From Chondrus crispus (lineage: Eukaryota > Rhodophyta > Florideophyceae > Gigartinales > Gigartinaceae), in contig NW_005179271.1 of NCBI RefSeq assembly GCF_000350225.1, forward strand, positions 17,744 to 81,743: 64,000 bases of DNA, written 5' to 3'. How positions within the stretch are numbered: the stretch's first letter is position 1; each line of letters begins with the position of its first letter. Shown here piece by piece: positions 1-11,331 of the stretch. The notes beneath the pieces are model-generated. The model ran no database searches, was not told the origin of the DNA, and saw nothing but the letters and a program-made list of their open reading frames with translations. The position numbers were made by a program, and so were the translations under genes.

Positions 1-210
1 ACTGCCTCCCGGGGATTTGCAATTAACAATTATACATTGCGAGCTATCATGGCTCGCATTGCCAATGATGGTCGACGCGGTTTTCAGACGAAGGACAACA
101 TGCCCTCCCCGGACGTTATTCGTACCTGGAGAATCCGAAACAGGGATATCACGTTTCCAACAGCCGATCCCACGAATCTTCTAATCCTAGTTACTCCCCG
201 ACTCCTCTAA
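1..210 (+). pseudogene. 3' end of an unidentified ORF, cut by the window edge
   Basis: The first frame is open from base 1 to a TAA at 208-210, about 69 codons. A possible internal ATG lies at 49. The peptide is basic and polar, with ARIANDGRRGF near the start and PDVIRTWRIRNRDITF further on. The style recalls transposase C-terminal tails, but no domain is recognised. It lies just upstream of the palindromic repeats at 271-500, so it could be an exon or relic of the neighbouring element. Confidence 0.3.
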
Positions 211-270
211 ATCTCCGAAGCACTGCGAATCCCTAAAGTACAAAAACCATCCTACTCCTTACTCCTGAAT

Positions 271-500
271 CCCCTGCCGGCCTGTGATCAGTGGCCTCTG
301 ATCACAGCTCCCCACTGATCACCGGTCCTAACTCTCAAAATTTGCACCCCAATTTGCAAATTTTATACAGCAATGACGATGTCGGACGACACCCCCTGCC
401 GGCCTGTGATCAGTGGCCACTGATCACAGCTCCCCACTGATCACCGGTCCTAACTCTCAAAATTTGCACCCAAATTTTGCAAATTTTGTACAGCAATGAC
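271..500. repeat. Two direct copies of a ~107 bp palindrome-bearing unit
   Basis: Copies lie at 271-377 and 393-500, offset 122-123 bp, and are nearly identical. Each carries arms CTGTGATCAG and CTGATCACAG around six bases. In the second copy the centre is TGGCCA, which makes 404-429 a perfect 26 bp palindrome; the first copy (282-307) differs at one central base. Each unit has a third CACTGATCAC motif soon after. Repeated short motifs in both orientations beside a Tnp2-like gene resemble the subterminal transposase-binding repeats of CACTA elements; that role is inferred. Confidence 0.8.
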
Positions 501-817
501 GGTGCACCGGTTGACAAGGAGAGTGGGTGTATGGTGAGGAAAACGAAAAAGTTAAGGATCAGACTGGCTGCAGGAACTAGAGAGGTGTAGGGACACGGAC
601 TTCGAAAGGTGGGGATACATAACGTGCCCCCTTGCAACAAGCCCACAAAGGTAGCAGACCTGAATTTTGTTTGCAATAACGATACAGTTTATATGTCGCA
701 ACTACGGATATAGAGGCCGGCGCAGAGCTTATAGTCAGTGCATAAAAGTATGCAGAGCTGTGTGGTAGTACTAAAAACTGTTGAATAAAGACCAGAGTTC
801 TTGTTCCGCACATATAC

Positions 818-3800
818 TTATGCCTGACGTGGCGGATACCCTTCCTTTCGCCCCCACACTTGATAAATTCCACCGTCTGGGAGACTCCTGTGTTGTACTA
901 CTGAGTTTGATGTGCATATGAGACACATATGGTCGTCGCTTTCGGCGCTGTCCTGCTCGCAGTAGTGCATAACTAATGCCTTTCGAACGTAGCTTCCAAG
1001 CTCAACCAGCGCTCTTCTTTCGTTTCGTTGTTGTATCATCACCCCGTATCCATCTTCTTCAGCTTCGCACTCCTTCACTGCGCAATATCGTGTTGTTTCT
1101 TGACTTTCTTTCTCACGAGCGTCCAGAATCCGGACTTGAACCACGGCTAGCACCATCCAGAACCTTCTGTCCTCATCATGCTCAGAATCATTGTTCTCAT
1201 GAAGAGTGAATGTGAGATCAGGATCTGCGGTCGAAACTACAGAAGAATGCAAGGCTTGAATCACGCTCCCATAAGATATAGTGGCCAAAACAGATGTCTG
1301 GTCTCTTTTTCGCCCGTCTGTTATTTTGCACCACTTGGCAGTTCCATATATCTGTACGGTTACGGAATTTCCATGGTCCGGCCGGCCACTTCGAAGACGT
1401 AGCTTTTGTTTCCATAAATGCTCTAAAAACTCCCTTGCTTTCAACAGAAATGCAAGGTCAGTTGATTGGAACATTTCCGAATGTTGACCTCCGTCTGCAG
1501 TGTTTCCGAGGTTCATAATTACTGAATTGTCTACGCGCCAGTCCTTCCTACTGAGAGACGACGATAAGAGTCCTTTCCGATGTAATCGAAGGTTCTGCAG
1601 AACAGGAGTTGGGAAGCAGTCCTGAAGCTTTTGTAGAAATCTTCCCGCATCCTGAAGCCCAGAACTGTCGTAGCCCAAGAGATTTAAAACCGACTTCGCT
1701 GTCTCAAAACTCCAGCCGTTCTCACTAGTGTCAATGCCTTCAGTTTCAATTGCCAGACGAGTCTTCCAGTCGTTGGCAAGACGATGTTCCATAGCCTGTA
1801 ATTGTGAGTTTTTCATATTGGATTGAGCTACCCCCCTCTTCAATGGCTGATGAGCGCTTTCAAACAACAACTCTTGTACATGTCTTACACTACCGAACAG
1901 TGGCAATGTATGTGTGAAGAACTCCAACAATCTGTGAAGGTTTGGTTTGTCCAAATGAGTGGAGGCAAAGCTGTTTGTGCGACACAGCTTATCTACTCGA
2001 GATAGGTAACGAAGTGCCATATTACGAATCTCCAGAAGTCTCTTGGTTCCTCGTTCTTCATTGTGTGTGTCTAATGACCTCTTACCATCTATCCTTGAGT
2101 CCGGAAAGTACTGTGTTCTGCTCACGAGAGAGGAAAACAGGTCGAGGAGGTCGAGAGCTTCATCGATAGTAGCACAGTTTCCGCTCTCTCTCTCGCCTGT
2201 GATTTTGTTCACGTACCAAGCACTCTTCATCGCCCGTGGTGCTACCAAGAGCAGGCAGTACATAGACGATATCGTCATTGAATGTAGCACATGCTTGTCA
2301 TGGTTGATTAGGCTCTCCTGATATATGAGATAGCCATCCTTCAAAGCCATCTTGGCAATTGCCTCGGCATCTTTGCGTACATCTTTTGGTAGCAGTGTTA
2401 TACAGAGATTCATGATGTCGCGACCAATCCCGAGGAAAAGATGATCGGGAGCCACAACGCATGAGCGATACGAATCGAAAACAGAAGGAACAACCGGTTT
2501 GCTACTGCCGAGTACACGAGGCACACGAGCGCGAACTTGTCGCAGTTTCTCAGAGAGTTGATGAAGTGCCTGCAAACTTGTCTCAAACGTATCTGCGTCA
2601 TCCATTCCGAGGGCTTTCAACTCTTCCCTGGATAACTTGGATCTCCTCAATGCAGTAGCCCGGTTCTCATCTCTCGCGAAAGATGGATGGTCGGAATGGA
2701 TGCGGGTTGTGTAACAATACTTGCTTCCTTGAAATCCAGACTTGTCGTATCTACCATAGCTGCATAAGTGACATGGAACATTGGAGCAGTGCCCTAGTAG
2801 GTCCAAAGTGTGGGACACTGCAGGATAGTCTCCAACGTACCCGACGACATCGAGAAAAAGAACAACCTTCTCTCCTTTTGCAGTGGTCATCTCAAATCCC
2901 TTTTCTGTCCCCTCAATGATATCATCAATAACTGCCGCCAGTACCTCGTTTGTAGATACCCCTGGAGGAGTTAGCCCGATAGGTCTGATGGCTCCTGCTC
3001 CATTGCGGTTCTCCGGAGCCATACCTATTGGCAGCATGTATACACCACCCATGCTTCCTTTCTTTCCAATGTACGGCGTAAATCCATCAGAGTACAGAAA
3101 CATTCTATACACAACGTACTTTCTTCCATCTTCCAAACGTCCACTGCTTTCCGCATCGACGCGATGACCCTTGTTCATTGGATTATCATCGGCAGATACT
3201 CGTTTCACTACGGCTTTGTCAAACATCTGGTTGTAAACGCCCCTATTCGTTCCGGTGAGATTCGAAACATTTCTTTCAGAAGATACAACCAAGCTGGTGG
3301 CGTAGTCGTCATCACAGTTCTGTCTTCTCCACATCCTATACACAAGGAAGGGTGTTTGCGTTGGTTCTTCCGAATCTTCGGCGTCTGGCTGTCCTGGGAG
3401 TGCAAGTTCGACGACCATGTCACTGGGAAGGAATGCCCGAGATTCTGGTCTCTTCGTCTTCATCGTTTTGGTACGCTTTGAATTGGACTCCGCCTGCGGT
3501 TCTGTCCAGTTTGGCTCATCGTAAACAAAGAAGGAAGATACAACTGCATCAAATCTCATGTTCGTGGAGGACGTTACTGCAAACTGGGCTTGCATCAATC
3601 TGCCCTTCACCGCGTCACTTGTTTCGAACGTAATGTTAAGAAGGAGCCCTTTTCGCAGTTTCACTGTCACACCATCTTCGGTTGGAATCCGATAAACAGA
3701 TAGACTCCCAGCCCTATCCTTGATTATTGGAGTGTCCTCAATATCCGAGAACCTCGGTATCTCGATTGACGGATCCATATCATGCCGTCTTCCTTGCACC

Positions 3801-4534
3801 ATCTCCCGCAATTTTGCTGTCGAAAAGTCAAGTTTTGCCCAGTTGCTCGGTCTTACAATCATGGTCGGAGCGCTGTCCTGTGAGGTATACTTTCCAACGC
3901 CAGCCTTCGACCCAGACTTCGACAAATCCACAGTAAACATTTCTACATGACAAGGAACGAAGAAGTTGGATTTCGCAAATGGACGAACACGTCTCTTCAG
4001 AGTAGATGTACTTGGCAGTTTGAGAGTGAGCTGCCTTTCATTCGGTCTCCAGTTCCTGAACTTGGCAAGTGTCTGATACGCAGTCTCGCTGAGACGCGTG
4101 CTCCCAGTTGCTATTATCAGTGATGCAATATTTGTCCAGGTCAATCGAATTCCACCAGAAGCGCTTTGGAACATGCTGTCAATCAGCTCCTCAGACTCCT
4201 CAGCTTCGTAGGCATTGTCCTGCTCAACGCTCAATCCAATGTCTAATCCAGAAATTCCTTCGCTTTCTTCACAACGGATCGTGTTATTTCGTTCGGGGTG
4301 AGGACTTGATGGAAGTGCCTCCACACCGTCATGCATGACGCCTTGGTATTCTTGGAGGTCGCTTAAAAGCCCGTCTTTCAAAAGGGAAGCGTAGGATTCT
4401 GACTGACCGTCTAGTAACATGAACCCATCTCCTGGACGTTTAGCTGGCTTTGTAGACAGTTGCCTACATGGCCTTGCTCTTTTTCGATGTCTTTCAAGCT
4501 GAGGTTCAGAAGAAGATGGTGCGTGCCCATCCAA
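818..4534 (-). CDS. CACTA/Tnp2-like DDE transposase
   Basis: A single frame of 1238 codons is open on the minus strand. The upstream limit is a TTG. The first ATG is at 4420 (codon 39), and a stop lies just upstream, so translation starts there or an upstream exon is spliced on. In the numbering of the whole frame, YSDGFTPY (about 482-489) matches the first catalytic Asp block of Tnp2-type transposases. GDYPAVSHTLDLLGH followed by PCHLC (about 568-591) matches the second Asp plus zinc-knuckle block, APDHLFLGIGRDI (about 695-707) matches the conserved P-D-H-LG segment, and LLFESAHQPLK (about 889-899) is the likely Glu block. Family membership rests on these motifs. The frame has no internal stop, so the copy may be young, unlike most elements nearby. 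The repeats at 271-500 may mark its 3' end. No terminal inverted repeat was identified. Confidence 0.75.
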   Translation of the reverse strand: MDGHAPSSSEPQLERHRKRARPCRQLSTKPAKRPGDGFMLLDGQSESYASLLKDGLLSDLQEYQGVMHDGVEALPSSPHPERNNTIRCEESEGISGLDIGLSVEQDNAYEAEESEELIDSMFQSASGGIRLTWTNIASLIIATGSTRLSETAYQTLAKFRNWRPNERQLTLKLPSTSTLKRRVRPFAKSNFFVPCHVEMFTVDLSKSGSKAGVGKYTSQDSAPTMIVRPSNWAKLDFSTAKLREMVQGRRHDMDPSIEIPRFSDIEDTPIIKDRAGSLSVYRIPTEDGVTVKLRKGLLLNITFETSDAVKGRLMQAQFAVTSSTNMRFDAVVSSFFVYDEPNWTEPQAESNSKRTKTMKTKRPESRAFLPSDMVVELALPGQPDAEDSEEPTQTPFLVYRMWRRQNCDDDYATSLVVSSERNVSNLTGTNRGVYNQMFDKAVVKRVSADDNPMNKGHRVDAESSGRLEDGRKYVVYRMFLYSDGFTPYIGKKGSMGGVYMLPIGMAPENRNGAGAIRPIGLTPPGVSTNEVLAAVIDDIIEGTEKGFEMTTAKGEKVVLFLDVVGYVGDYPAVSHTLDLLGHCSNVPCHLCSYGRYDKSGFQGSKYCYTTRIHSDHPSFARDENRATALRRSKLSREELKALGMDDADTFETSLQALHQLSEKLRQVRARVPRVLGSSKPVVPSVFDSYRSCVVAPDHLFLGIGRDIMNLCITLLPKDVRKDAEAIAKMALKDGYLIYQESLINHDKHVLHSMTISSMYCLLLVAPRAMKSAWYVNKITGERESGNCATIDEALDLLDLFSSLVSRTQYFPDSRIDGKRSLDTHNEERGTKRLLEIRNMALRYLSRVDKLCRTNSFASTHLDKPNLHRLLEFFTHTLPLFGSVRHVQELLFESAHQPLKRGVAQSNMKNSQLQAMEHRLANDWKTRLAIETEGIDTSENGWSFETAKSVLNLLGYDSSGLQDAGRFLQKLQDCFPTPVLQNLRLHRKGLLSSSLSRKDWRVDNSVIMNLGNTADGGQHSEMFQSTDLAFLLKAREFLEHLWKQKLRLRSGRPDHGNSVTVQIYGTAKWCKITDGRKRDQTSVLATISYGSVIQALHSSVVSTADPDLTFTLHENNDSEHDEDRRFWMVLAVVQVRILDAREKESQETTRYCAVKECEAEEDGYGVMIQQRNERRALVELGSYVRKALVMHYCEQDSAESDDHMCLICTSNSVVQHRSLPDGGIYQVWGRKEGYPPRQA

Positions 4535-5059
4535 AGTAGTCCCTTGTCATGCAACATCTTCGGAACGCTTTGCATAAGGTCCGCGTTTTTTAAGAACCCA
4601 ACGACTCTTGCTTTGACGCCCCATCTGTGACAGTTTCGACCAGGTCCGCAACTAGAAGTGGGGCTGCAGTGAAGTTTGGCATGAACCTCGGCATTAACAA
4701 GATTTCAGCAAGCTTACTGCTCTACAGCCGAAAGAAGGTCTTTTGTTACATTTGGCGATGCATACGGTTGTGCCGTTAATATTAAAGCTTGGTTCAATGA
4801 ATAGAAACGGTAAAAAGGATATGCTCCTACTCGCATTTTGATGTGATGCCGCATGCAAAAGCTCAATGAATGGCTGTCGTTAAGGACAGCCATGCCATAC
4901 CGAATTCGGTAATTTCAAATTGAGATTTCAGTACGACACGTGCCCATGAACAGTTTGAAATATCTAGCTACCGGTTTTTTCTGAACATTGCATATATATA
5001 TGCAGCAATATAGTTCCACGACCAGATCCAACTCTCTGCACGCCCGTCGTCCGCAGTCT
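4535..5059. other. Non-coding stretch upstream of the Tnp2-like gene
   Basis: No supported gene. On strand and position this should contain the promoter or a first exon of the transposase gene at 818-4534. No clear core element or splice pair could be singled out. Confidence 0.4.
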
Positions 5060-6560
5060 TGATCCACCATGCATCCCGTTTTCTGACAGTTTCCTTTCTG
5101 CGAGTTGCGTGTTCGGTTGAGATATCATCCACACAGTAAGTGAAGCCACTTCTCCCACAGTCTTGACCCACAACGCATCCGTTTCTCTAACAGTTTCCGT
5201 TCTGCGAGTTGCTTGTTTGTTTGAAATATCATCCGCAGTAAGTGACGCCACTTCTCCCACAGTTCTGACCCTCCACGCATCCATTTTTCTAACAGTTTCC
5301 TTTCTGCGAGTTGCGTGTTTGTTTGGGATATCATCCACAGTAAGTGACGCCACTTCTCCCATAGTTCTGACCCACCATGAATCCATTTTTCTAACAGTTT
5401 CCTTTCTGCTAGTTGCGTGTTTGGTTGAGATATCATCCACAGTAAGTGACGCCACTTCTGTCACAGTCCTGACCCACCACGCATCCATTTTTCTAACAGT
5501 TTCCTTTCTGCGAGTTGCGTGTTTGGTTGAGATATCATCTGCAGTAAGTGACGCCACTTCTGCCACAGTCCTGACCCTCCACGCATCCATTTTTCTAACA
5601 GTTTCCTATCTGCGAGTTGCGTGTTTGGTTGAGATATCATCCACAGTAAGTGACGCCACTTCTGCCACAGTCCTGACCCTCCACGCATCCATTTTCTAAC
5701 AGTTTCCTTTCTGCGAGTTGCGTGTTTGGTTGAGATATCATCCACAGTAAATGACGCCACTTCTCCCACAGTCCTGACCCACCACGCATCCATTTTTCTA
5801 ACAGTTTCCTTTCTGCGAGTTGCGTGTTTGGTTGAGATATCATCTGCAGTAAGTGACGCCACTTCTGCCACAGTTCTGACCCACCACGCATCCATTTTTC
5901 TAACAGTTTCCTTTCTGCGAGTTGCGTGTTTGGTTGAGATATCATCTGCAGTAAGTGACGCCACTTCTGCCACAGTTCTGACCCACCACGCATCCATTTT
6001 TCTAACAGTGTCCTTTCTGCGAGTTGCGTGTTTGGTTGAGATATCATCTGCAGTAAGTGACGCCACTTCTCCCACAGTTCTGACCCACCACGCATCCATT
6101 TTTCTAACAGTGTCCTTTCTGCGAGTTGCGTGTTTGGTTGAGATATCATCTGCAGTAAGTGACGCCACTTCTGCCACAGTTCTGACCCACCACGCATCCA
6201 TTTTTCTAACAGTTTCTTTTCTGCTAGTTGCGTGTTTGGTTTAGATGTCATCCACAGTAAATGACGCCACTTCTCCCATAGTTCTGACCCACCACGAATC
6301 CATTTTTCTAACAGTGTCCTTTCTGCGAGTTGCGTGTTTGGTTGAGATATCTTCTGCAGTAAGTGACGCCACTTCTCCCATAGTCCTGACCCACCACGCA
6401 TCCATTTTTCTAACAGTTTCCTTTCTGCGAGTTGCGTGTTTGGTTGAGATATCATCCATAGTAAGTGACGCCACTTCTGCTACAGTCATGACCCACCGCG
6501 CATCCCCGTTTCTGACAGTTTGCTTTCTGCGAGTTGCGTGTTTGGTTGAATTCTCATGCG
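5060..6560. repeat. 102 bp minisatellite, about 15 units
   Basis: The anchor GCATCC (or GAATCC) recurs at 5071, 5175, 5277, 5379, 5481, 5583, 5685, 5786, 5888, 5990, 6092, 6194, 6296, 6398 and 6500. The spacing is exactly 102 bp except one 104 and one 101. Since 102 is 34 codons, long open frames appear on both strands, for example a minus-strand repeat beginning MDAWWVRTVAEVASL and a second frame beginning LLEKWMRGGSELWQKW. The two odd spacings break every such frame, so coding is doubtful. The outermost units are the most diverged, typical of a tandem array evolving by unequal exchange. Confidence 0.95.
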
Positions 6561-7243
6561 GAGACACGAGTGCGCTGCAGACGTTTCGTAAGTGAGCGCT
6601 TTCTCTAGGCAATGCCGTTTTGCGATTACCTACAAAGCTGTAACGTAAGTTCGCACATTCTCTAACACATTGAAAGTTTCGAAGAACTGTTCTGACCAAG
6701 CCTCACAGCGTTCCTTGTCTCACTGCAGGTCAACCCGCCCGTCTTCTAACTCAGGATCAGGTAAGCCATCAGTACACCCTCCTTGGTCTATCAGAATTCC
6801 AATCCACCATCATGACGTACTGTGACCGTAACTGACCTCTCTTGTTATGTTTCTTGGCGTTGATTATTGTATTTAACGGAAGCGCAATGAACCACTGCTG
6901 CGGTATTCCGGTATTTGGACGGGGTAGATGTAGTGTATGTAGCCGTAACAATACTCTTTGGTTGCTACAAATAAATGTGATGTGAACGCCGCTGGAACCG
7001 CTATCGGTTTCATCCTTCGGGTTGGGACCGTTTCTGGACCGGCGGGGTGATATCACCTTTGCAAGAAAGGTACTGGATTAACATTTCATTGACTGAGAGT
7101 AGGTCGGAGCATTACGTGTAGTGTTGCATTGGAGCTGCGAATGGAGACATATTTTCACTGCCCTGGAGCAGCAAAACATGGTCGTCGGTGGCTGCGCATA
7201 TGCAGCGATGATCACCGTCTCATCATTGCATCAATGTAAAAGC
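6561..7243. other. Unassigned stretch between two tandem arrays
   Basis: No convincing gene. A minus-strand frame at 6769-7056 is open for 95 codons but has no recognisable domain. An AATAAA lies near 6970. The stretch may be decayed mobile DNA. Confidence 0.3.
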
Positions 7244-7665
7244 GTTTGGCCCTGCGGGACCTGCCCGTGTACAGCGCCAGCCAGCCATCTACCGCCGCAG
7301 GCCAGGCAGAGACGCTGTGCCATAACTATGCTGCTTTTCAGCCAATGGCGTTTGGCACTGCGAGACTTACCCGTGTGCAGCGCCAGCCAGCCATCTACCG
7401 CCGCAGGCCAGGCAGAGACGCTGTGCCATAACTATGCTGCTTTTCAGCCAATGGCGTTTGGCACTGCGAGACTTACCCGTGTGCAGCGCCAGCCAGTCAT
7501 CTACCGCCACAGGCCAGGCAGAGACGCTGTGCAATAACTCTGCTGCTTTTCAGCCAATGGCGTTTGGCACGGCGAGACTTACCTGTGTGCAGCGCCAGCC
7601 AGTCATCTACCGCCACAGGCCAGGCAGAGACGCTGTGCCATAACTATTCCGATTTTCAGCCAATG
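7244..7665. repeat. ~106 bp tandem repeat, four units
   Basis: The sequence AGCGCCAGCCAG recurs at 7272, 7379, 7485 and 7591, giving spacings of 107, 106 and 106 bp. Units differ by only a few substitutions. Each contains an inverted CCAAT-like ATTGGC/GCCAATGGCG motif. Short open frames here follow from the repetition and are not treated as genes. Confidence 0.9.
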
Positions 7666-7802
7666 GCGTTATTGGTAAAAAATGTGCAAAATCGCGACAT
7701 GAAATCAACAAGCGTTGCTACATTTATGACACATTTTTTGCTGGCCCGGACCAAAATATTTGCGCCGATTTTTTATTGCCTCCGATAGGCTGATTTGACC
7801 TT

Positions 7803-9052
7803 CCTGTGATGGTATCCTCATCGGTAATCTCTACGGCACCTCGCCTGCAGCCAACATCTACCTCACCCAACTAACCACATTCCTACTCTCCCACGGTTAT
7901 ACGCAATCACACCACGACCCGTGCCTCTTTTACAAGCTCACTAACACCACAAATGTCATCTTTACTCTTAGCATGGATGACTTCCTAGCCACTGCAACTA
8001 ACCAACTCCTACTCGACGAACTGCACACAATCCTCTCCACCAAATACACAATCAAGCGATTCCCGAACCCCCAACTCCTCCTCAACTGGAAACTGCAACG
8101 TTTCCCAGACGGAAGTATTCACATATCGCAACCACACACCATCAGGGCCATTCTCGCAAAAATACAACTCTCCGAATGCAACCCCAAACCCACTTCCTAC
8201 ATCGCCACGAAGAACACCCCAAACAAAAACGCCGAAACGCCCCTAACTGACGAACTGCACAGCTCATACAGACAACTCGTAGGCGACCTGCCATACGTCG
8301 CAGATTCGACTCGCCCCGATATCTACCATGCCACCAATCTCCTATCCACGAACATGCACAATCCCACTCAACACCACTGGTCCGCCCTTAAGCGGCTCCT
8401 CAGATACCTCAAACATACTAGCATGCATGGAATCCACTACAACTGCAACCCCACACCTCTACAAAGCTACTCAGACGCCGATTTTGCCAGCACGAAAGAC
8501 CGCAAATCATACTCCGGCATCGTCCACACACTTGGCTGCTCCCCCATTGACTGGTCCTCAAAGAAGCAAGCAGTCATTGCGCTGTCCACATGCGAAGCCG
8601 AGTACATTGCTGCGACTTCGACGGTGCAACAAACCGCATGGCTGCGACGCGTTCTACAAGATCTACAACTCTACAACACCGACCCCACCGCATTACATGT
8701 CGACAATCAAGCAGCTATTCAAGTCGCGAAGAACACATGCCCAACGAAAAAGCGCAAATTCATCGACATCAAAGAGCACTTTATCCATGATCACCTCAAG
8801 AAAGGGACGATCGTCATTCGCTACATTCCGACCAAAGACCAGCTAGCCGACCTGTTCACCAAACCTCTCCACGGACAGCGATTCACAGACCTCACTGCTC
8901 AACTTAACATCATTGCACCCAAACCCTCCGCATTGCGCAGTATCCGTGAGAGGGGGGCTGACAGACCGCACACACACACCATACTCACAGATACTACCAA
9001 CAATGCTACTCTAACAGACCGCACACGTGTACATCCAATGGAATCAGTATAA
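7803..9052 (+). pseudogene. Ty1/copia Pol fragment: reverse transcriptase and RNase H
   Basis: The frame opens just after a TGA near 7797 and runs to 9052. GNLYGTSPAANIY matches the copia SLYGLKQAPR block. The catalytic loop reads LSMDDFLATA where copia elements have YVDD. Downstream are the HWSALKRLLRYLK connection, the RNase H motifs YSDADFAS and STCEAEYIAA, and the terminal KDQLADLFTKPL. Gag, protease and integrase are missing, so this is 5'-truncated. The changed catalytic Tyr-Val, if original, would likely reduce activity. The usual ATG at 7973 is internal to the domain and is not a real start. It lies next to an unrelated pogo relic. Confidence 0.85.
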
Positions 9053-9249
9053 GTAGCATGTAGTGGAACCCAACACAGGAGGTAAAAGGAGTCATCGTTC
9101 CCACATTGTCCAAGCGATAGTCGAGCCAATCAAAATGTGCCAGCTGTCAACGTTTTGGAGTTTTGGGCGAGCCGCGGTGGGGTCACCCTTAGCAAGTCAT
9201 GTTTGTAAGATGTTACCTTTGCCGCGTCGCCGTGAAATGCCATTTGTTC

Positions 9250-10601
9250 ACAGGCTACCGTCCATTCGCTGGGTCAAATGTTTTTTAAACGTCATCCAGA
9301 ACTCAGTGTGAGGTCTGTAATATCCATAGAACATAACCGAATCACATCGATCACACGCTCAACTATCCGTGAGCACATTGCCAGGCTACAAGAACTTATC
9401 ATACGTTATGGCATTCATGATCCGAGGCTAATCTTTAATGTTGATGAAACTGGGTTATCGTTTCACAAAATGGCAGGAAGAAGTCTGCGTAAAGGCATAG
9501 GTTTTAGGAACAAAAGAGTTCTGTCAGCCACCGTGAAGACAAAAGGAAACTTGGACCAGGTTACGGTCATGTGCGTTGTTAACGCTGCTGGGCAGGCGTT
9601 CAATCCATTTGTTGTTTATCCTGGAAAGCAGCCACATTACCGCTGTGTGGGCTCCTTGATTCAGACCGTGCACCAGTTTTTGCCCCCTTGCTATTTCTAT
9701 CAGAGGGACACCGCAGGTGTGGACTCCCAACGTATTCGTGAATTGGGGTGTTTCTTTTGTGAAGGAAACAGAAGAGCTCCGTATTGGTGGCCAGAAACTA
9801 CTGCTACTTTTCGATGGTTACGGTTGCCACGTTCAGTATAAAGTACTTCAATATTTGAAGGACAGTGGTGTTGTTGTTATTGCACTACCTGCTCATACGT
9901 CACATGTATTACAGCCACTCGACGTCACAGTGTTTGCACCTTTTAAATCCTTTTTAGAGCGTGAAATTCACAACCGTGCTATGACCAAAAAGGTTCTGGA
10001 CCCTTTCGATGTGGCCGATATAATACACGTCGCCCTGTCAGACGCGTTAACTGTGTCAAATATATGCAGCGGGTTCCGAAAATGCGGCGTGTGGGACTCT
10101 ATGACTCGCACTGCAAGTTTGGCGCCACTCAGGGAGCCGTCGTTCTACTCAGGGGATGACAGTGAGTTTGCCAGTTTTCCGACTTTAGATTCTATTTTGT
10201 CATCTTTTAGGCGTCAGGGAAGAAGTCTTATAAGGGATGGCGAGGTGGAGGAGCAGGGAATGATTAGGATCTCCACAACTAGGGGCGCCCATCTGACTGC
10301 AGATATGATCATGGAGGCTCTAGCCGAGCGGGAGAGACGAAGAAATCAGCGTTCAAATATAAGCCCGGAAGAGGCAGAGAAGAAAGCCCCGAACCGTGAA
10401 TATGGCTTGGAATCGGCCGCTGACCGCCGTCATCTGGTAACGCTTGCTCGCAAACGCTCGAAAACGTTTCCTGCTCTTCAGCAGAACAGAGCAGATCGAC
10501 GCAGACGGGCTCGGACTCATGTTTCGGGCGTTGTCAGGAGCCCCAATTTTGGGGTTGAAGAGGGACCGCTGCGCACGTTAAACGCGGGCCACGGTGCGTA
10601 A
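9250..10601 (+). pseudogene. Broken pogo/Tigger DDE transposase
   Basis: Three frames together cover a DDE_1 (pogo) transposase. FKRHPELSVRS at the front is typical of the segment after the CENP-B DNA-binding domains. FNVDETGLSF gives the first Asp, LLLLFDGYGCHV the second, and ALPAHTSHVLQPLDVTVFAPF the third block. Frame changes occur near 9270 (entry into the 9278 frame) and near 9715-9730 (into the 9717-10601 frame). The second frame ends at a normal-looking stop after an Arg-rich tail. The helix-turn-helix N-terminus is not recognisable, so the copy is truncated or further decayed at its 5' end. Terminal repeats were not found. Confidence 0.8.
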
Positions 10602-11326
10602 ATGTTTTTGACTGTGTTTGGCAATTAGGCAAATCTCGTAAAATGATACCGTTTTGGCGTGTTAGAAAAAGGTTCAGCCCTTCTCATTGTTCCCTGGTTG
10701 GTGGAAACAGTGGCTACGTACGCTTTTCGGGCTCTTTGCAGATGCAAAAGGAAATTCGAATGAGCAGAAACCGTCAATATGTTCATATTTTTTAATTACA
10801 TTTGCGGATGTCGTGCAGGTGTAACGGAAAAATTGGTGATTAGGTTGACAACGGTTATGTGTTCCCATCGAAATTGGTGTCCAACGTTGACCCACTGTCA
10901 ACTGTGGGTGTGCAAATGGAAGGTTCGGCTCAAAACTGGTGACTCTTTCTGTTTTCAGTCCTGTTTTGCACGACAGAATCGCGAAAATAGGGGTACCTGC
11001 CCTTTGCGTTGGCTCCCTGTCTCGCACGTGTACTCGATCATGCCCATAGCATGTGACCAAAGTGATGCCATTAGCTCAGGCATGCCTAAAGGGACAAGTT
11101 ACTTTCGGAAAAGCGGCATTCCGCCCAGCATTGCGAACTATCGGCTTGCTTCGCCTTACGAAAATCTGCGAGAGATTAGGGGATTTATTCTGATCGCCAC
11201 GCACATTCAAAAATCGCATCTGCCTTGACAGTGCTTGCCTCGTTGTTGTAGTCACATGGAACAGTCCCGCGACAGTCTCGCCATTTTGCACACGCTACAT
11301 AGTAGTCTTGTCTTTGAACAATGGCG
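10602..11326. other. Unassigned stretch left of the copia element
   Basis: No supported gene; short frames on both strands overlap without recognisable domains. It holds the 3' flank of the pogo relic and the insertion site of the copia element that starts at 11332. Confidence 0.35.
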
Positions 11327-11331
11327 ACATT

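Noticed and set aside
5060-6560. 34-residue repeats resembling TAL effector repeats in length
   Set aside because: The residue pattern has nothing of the TALE consensus, several frames are equally open, and spacing errors break the frame.
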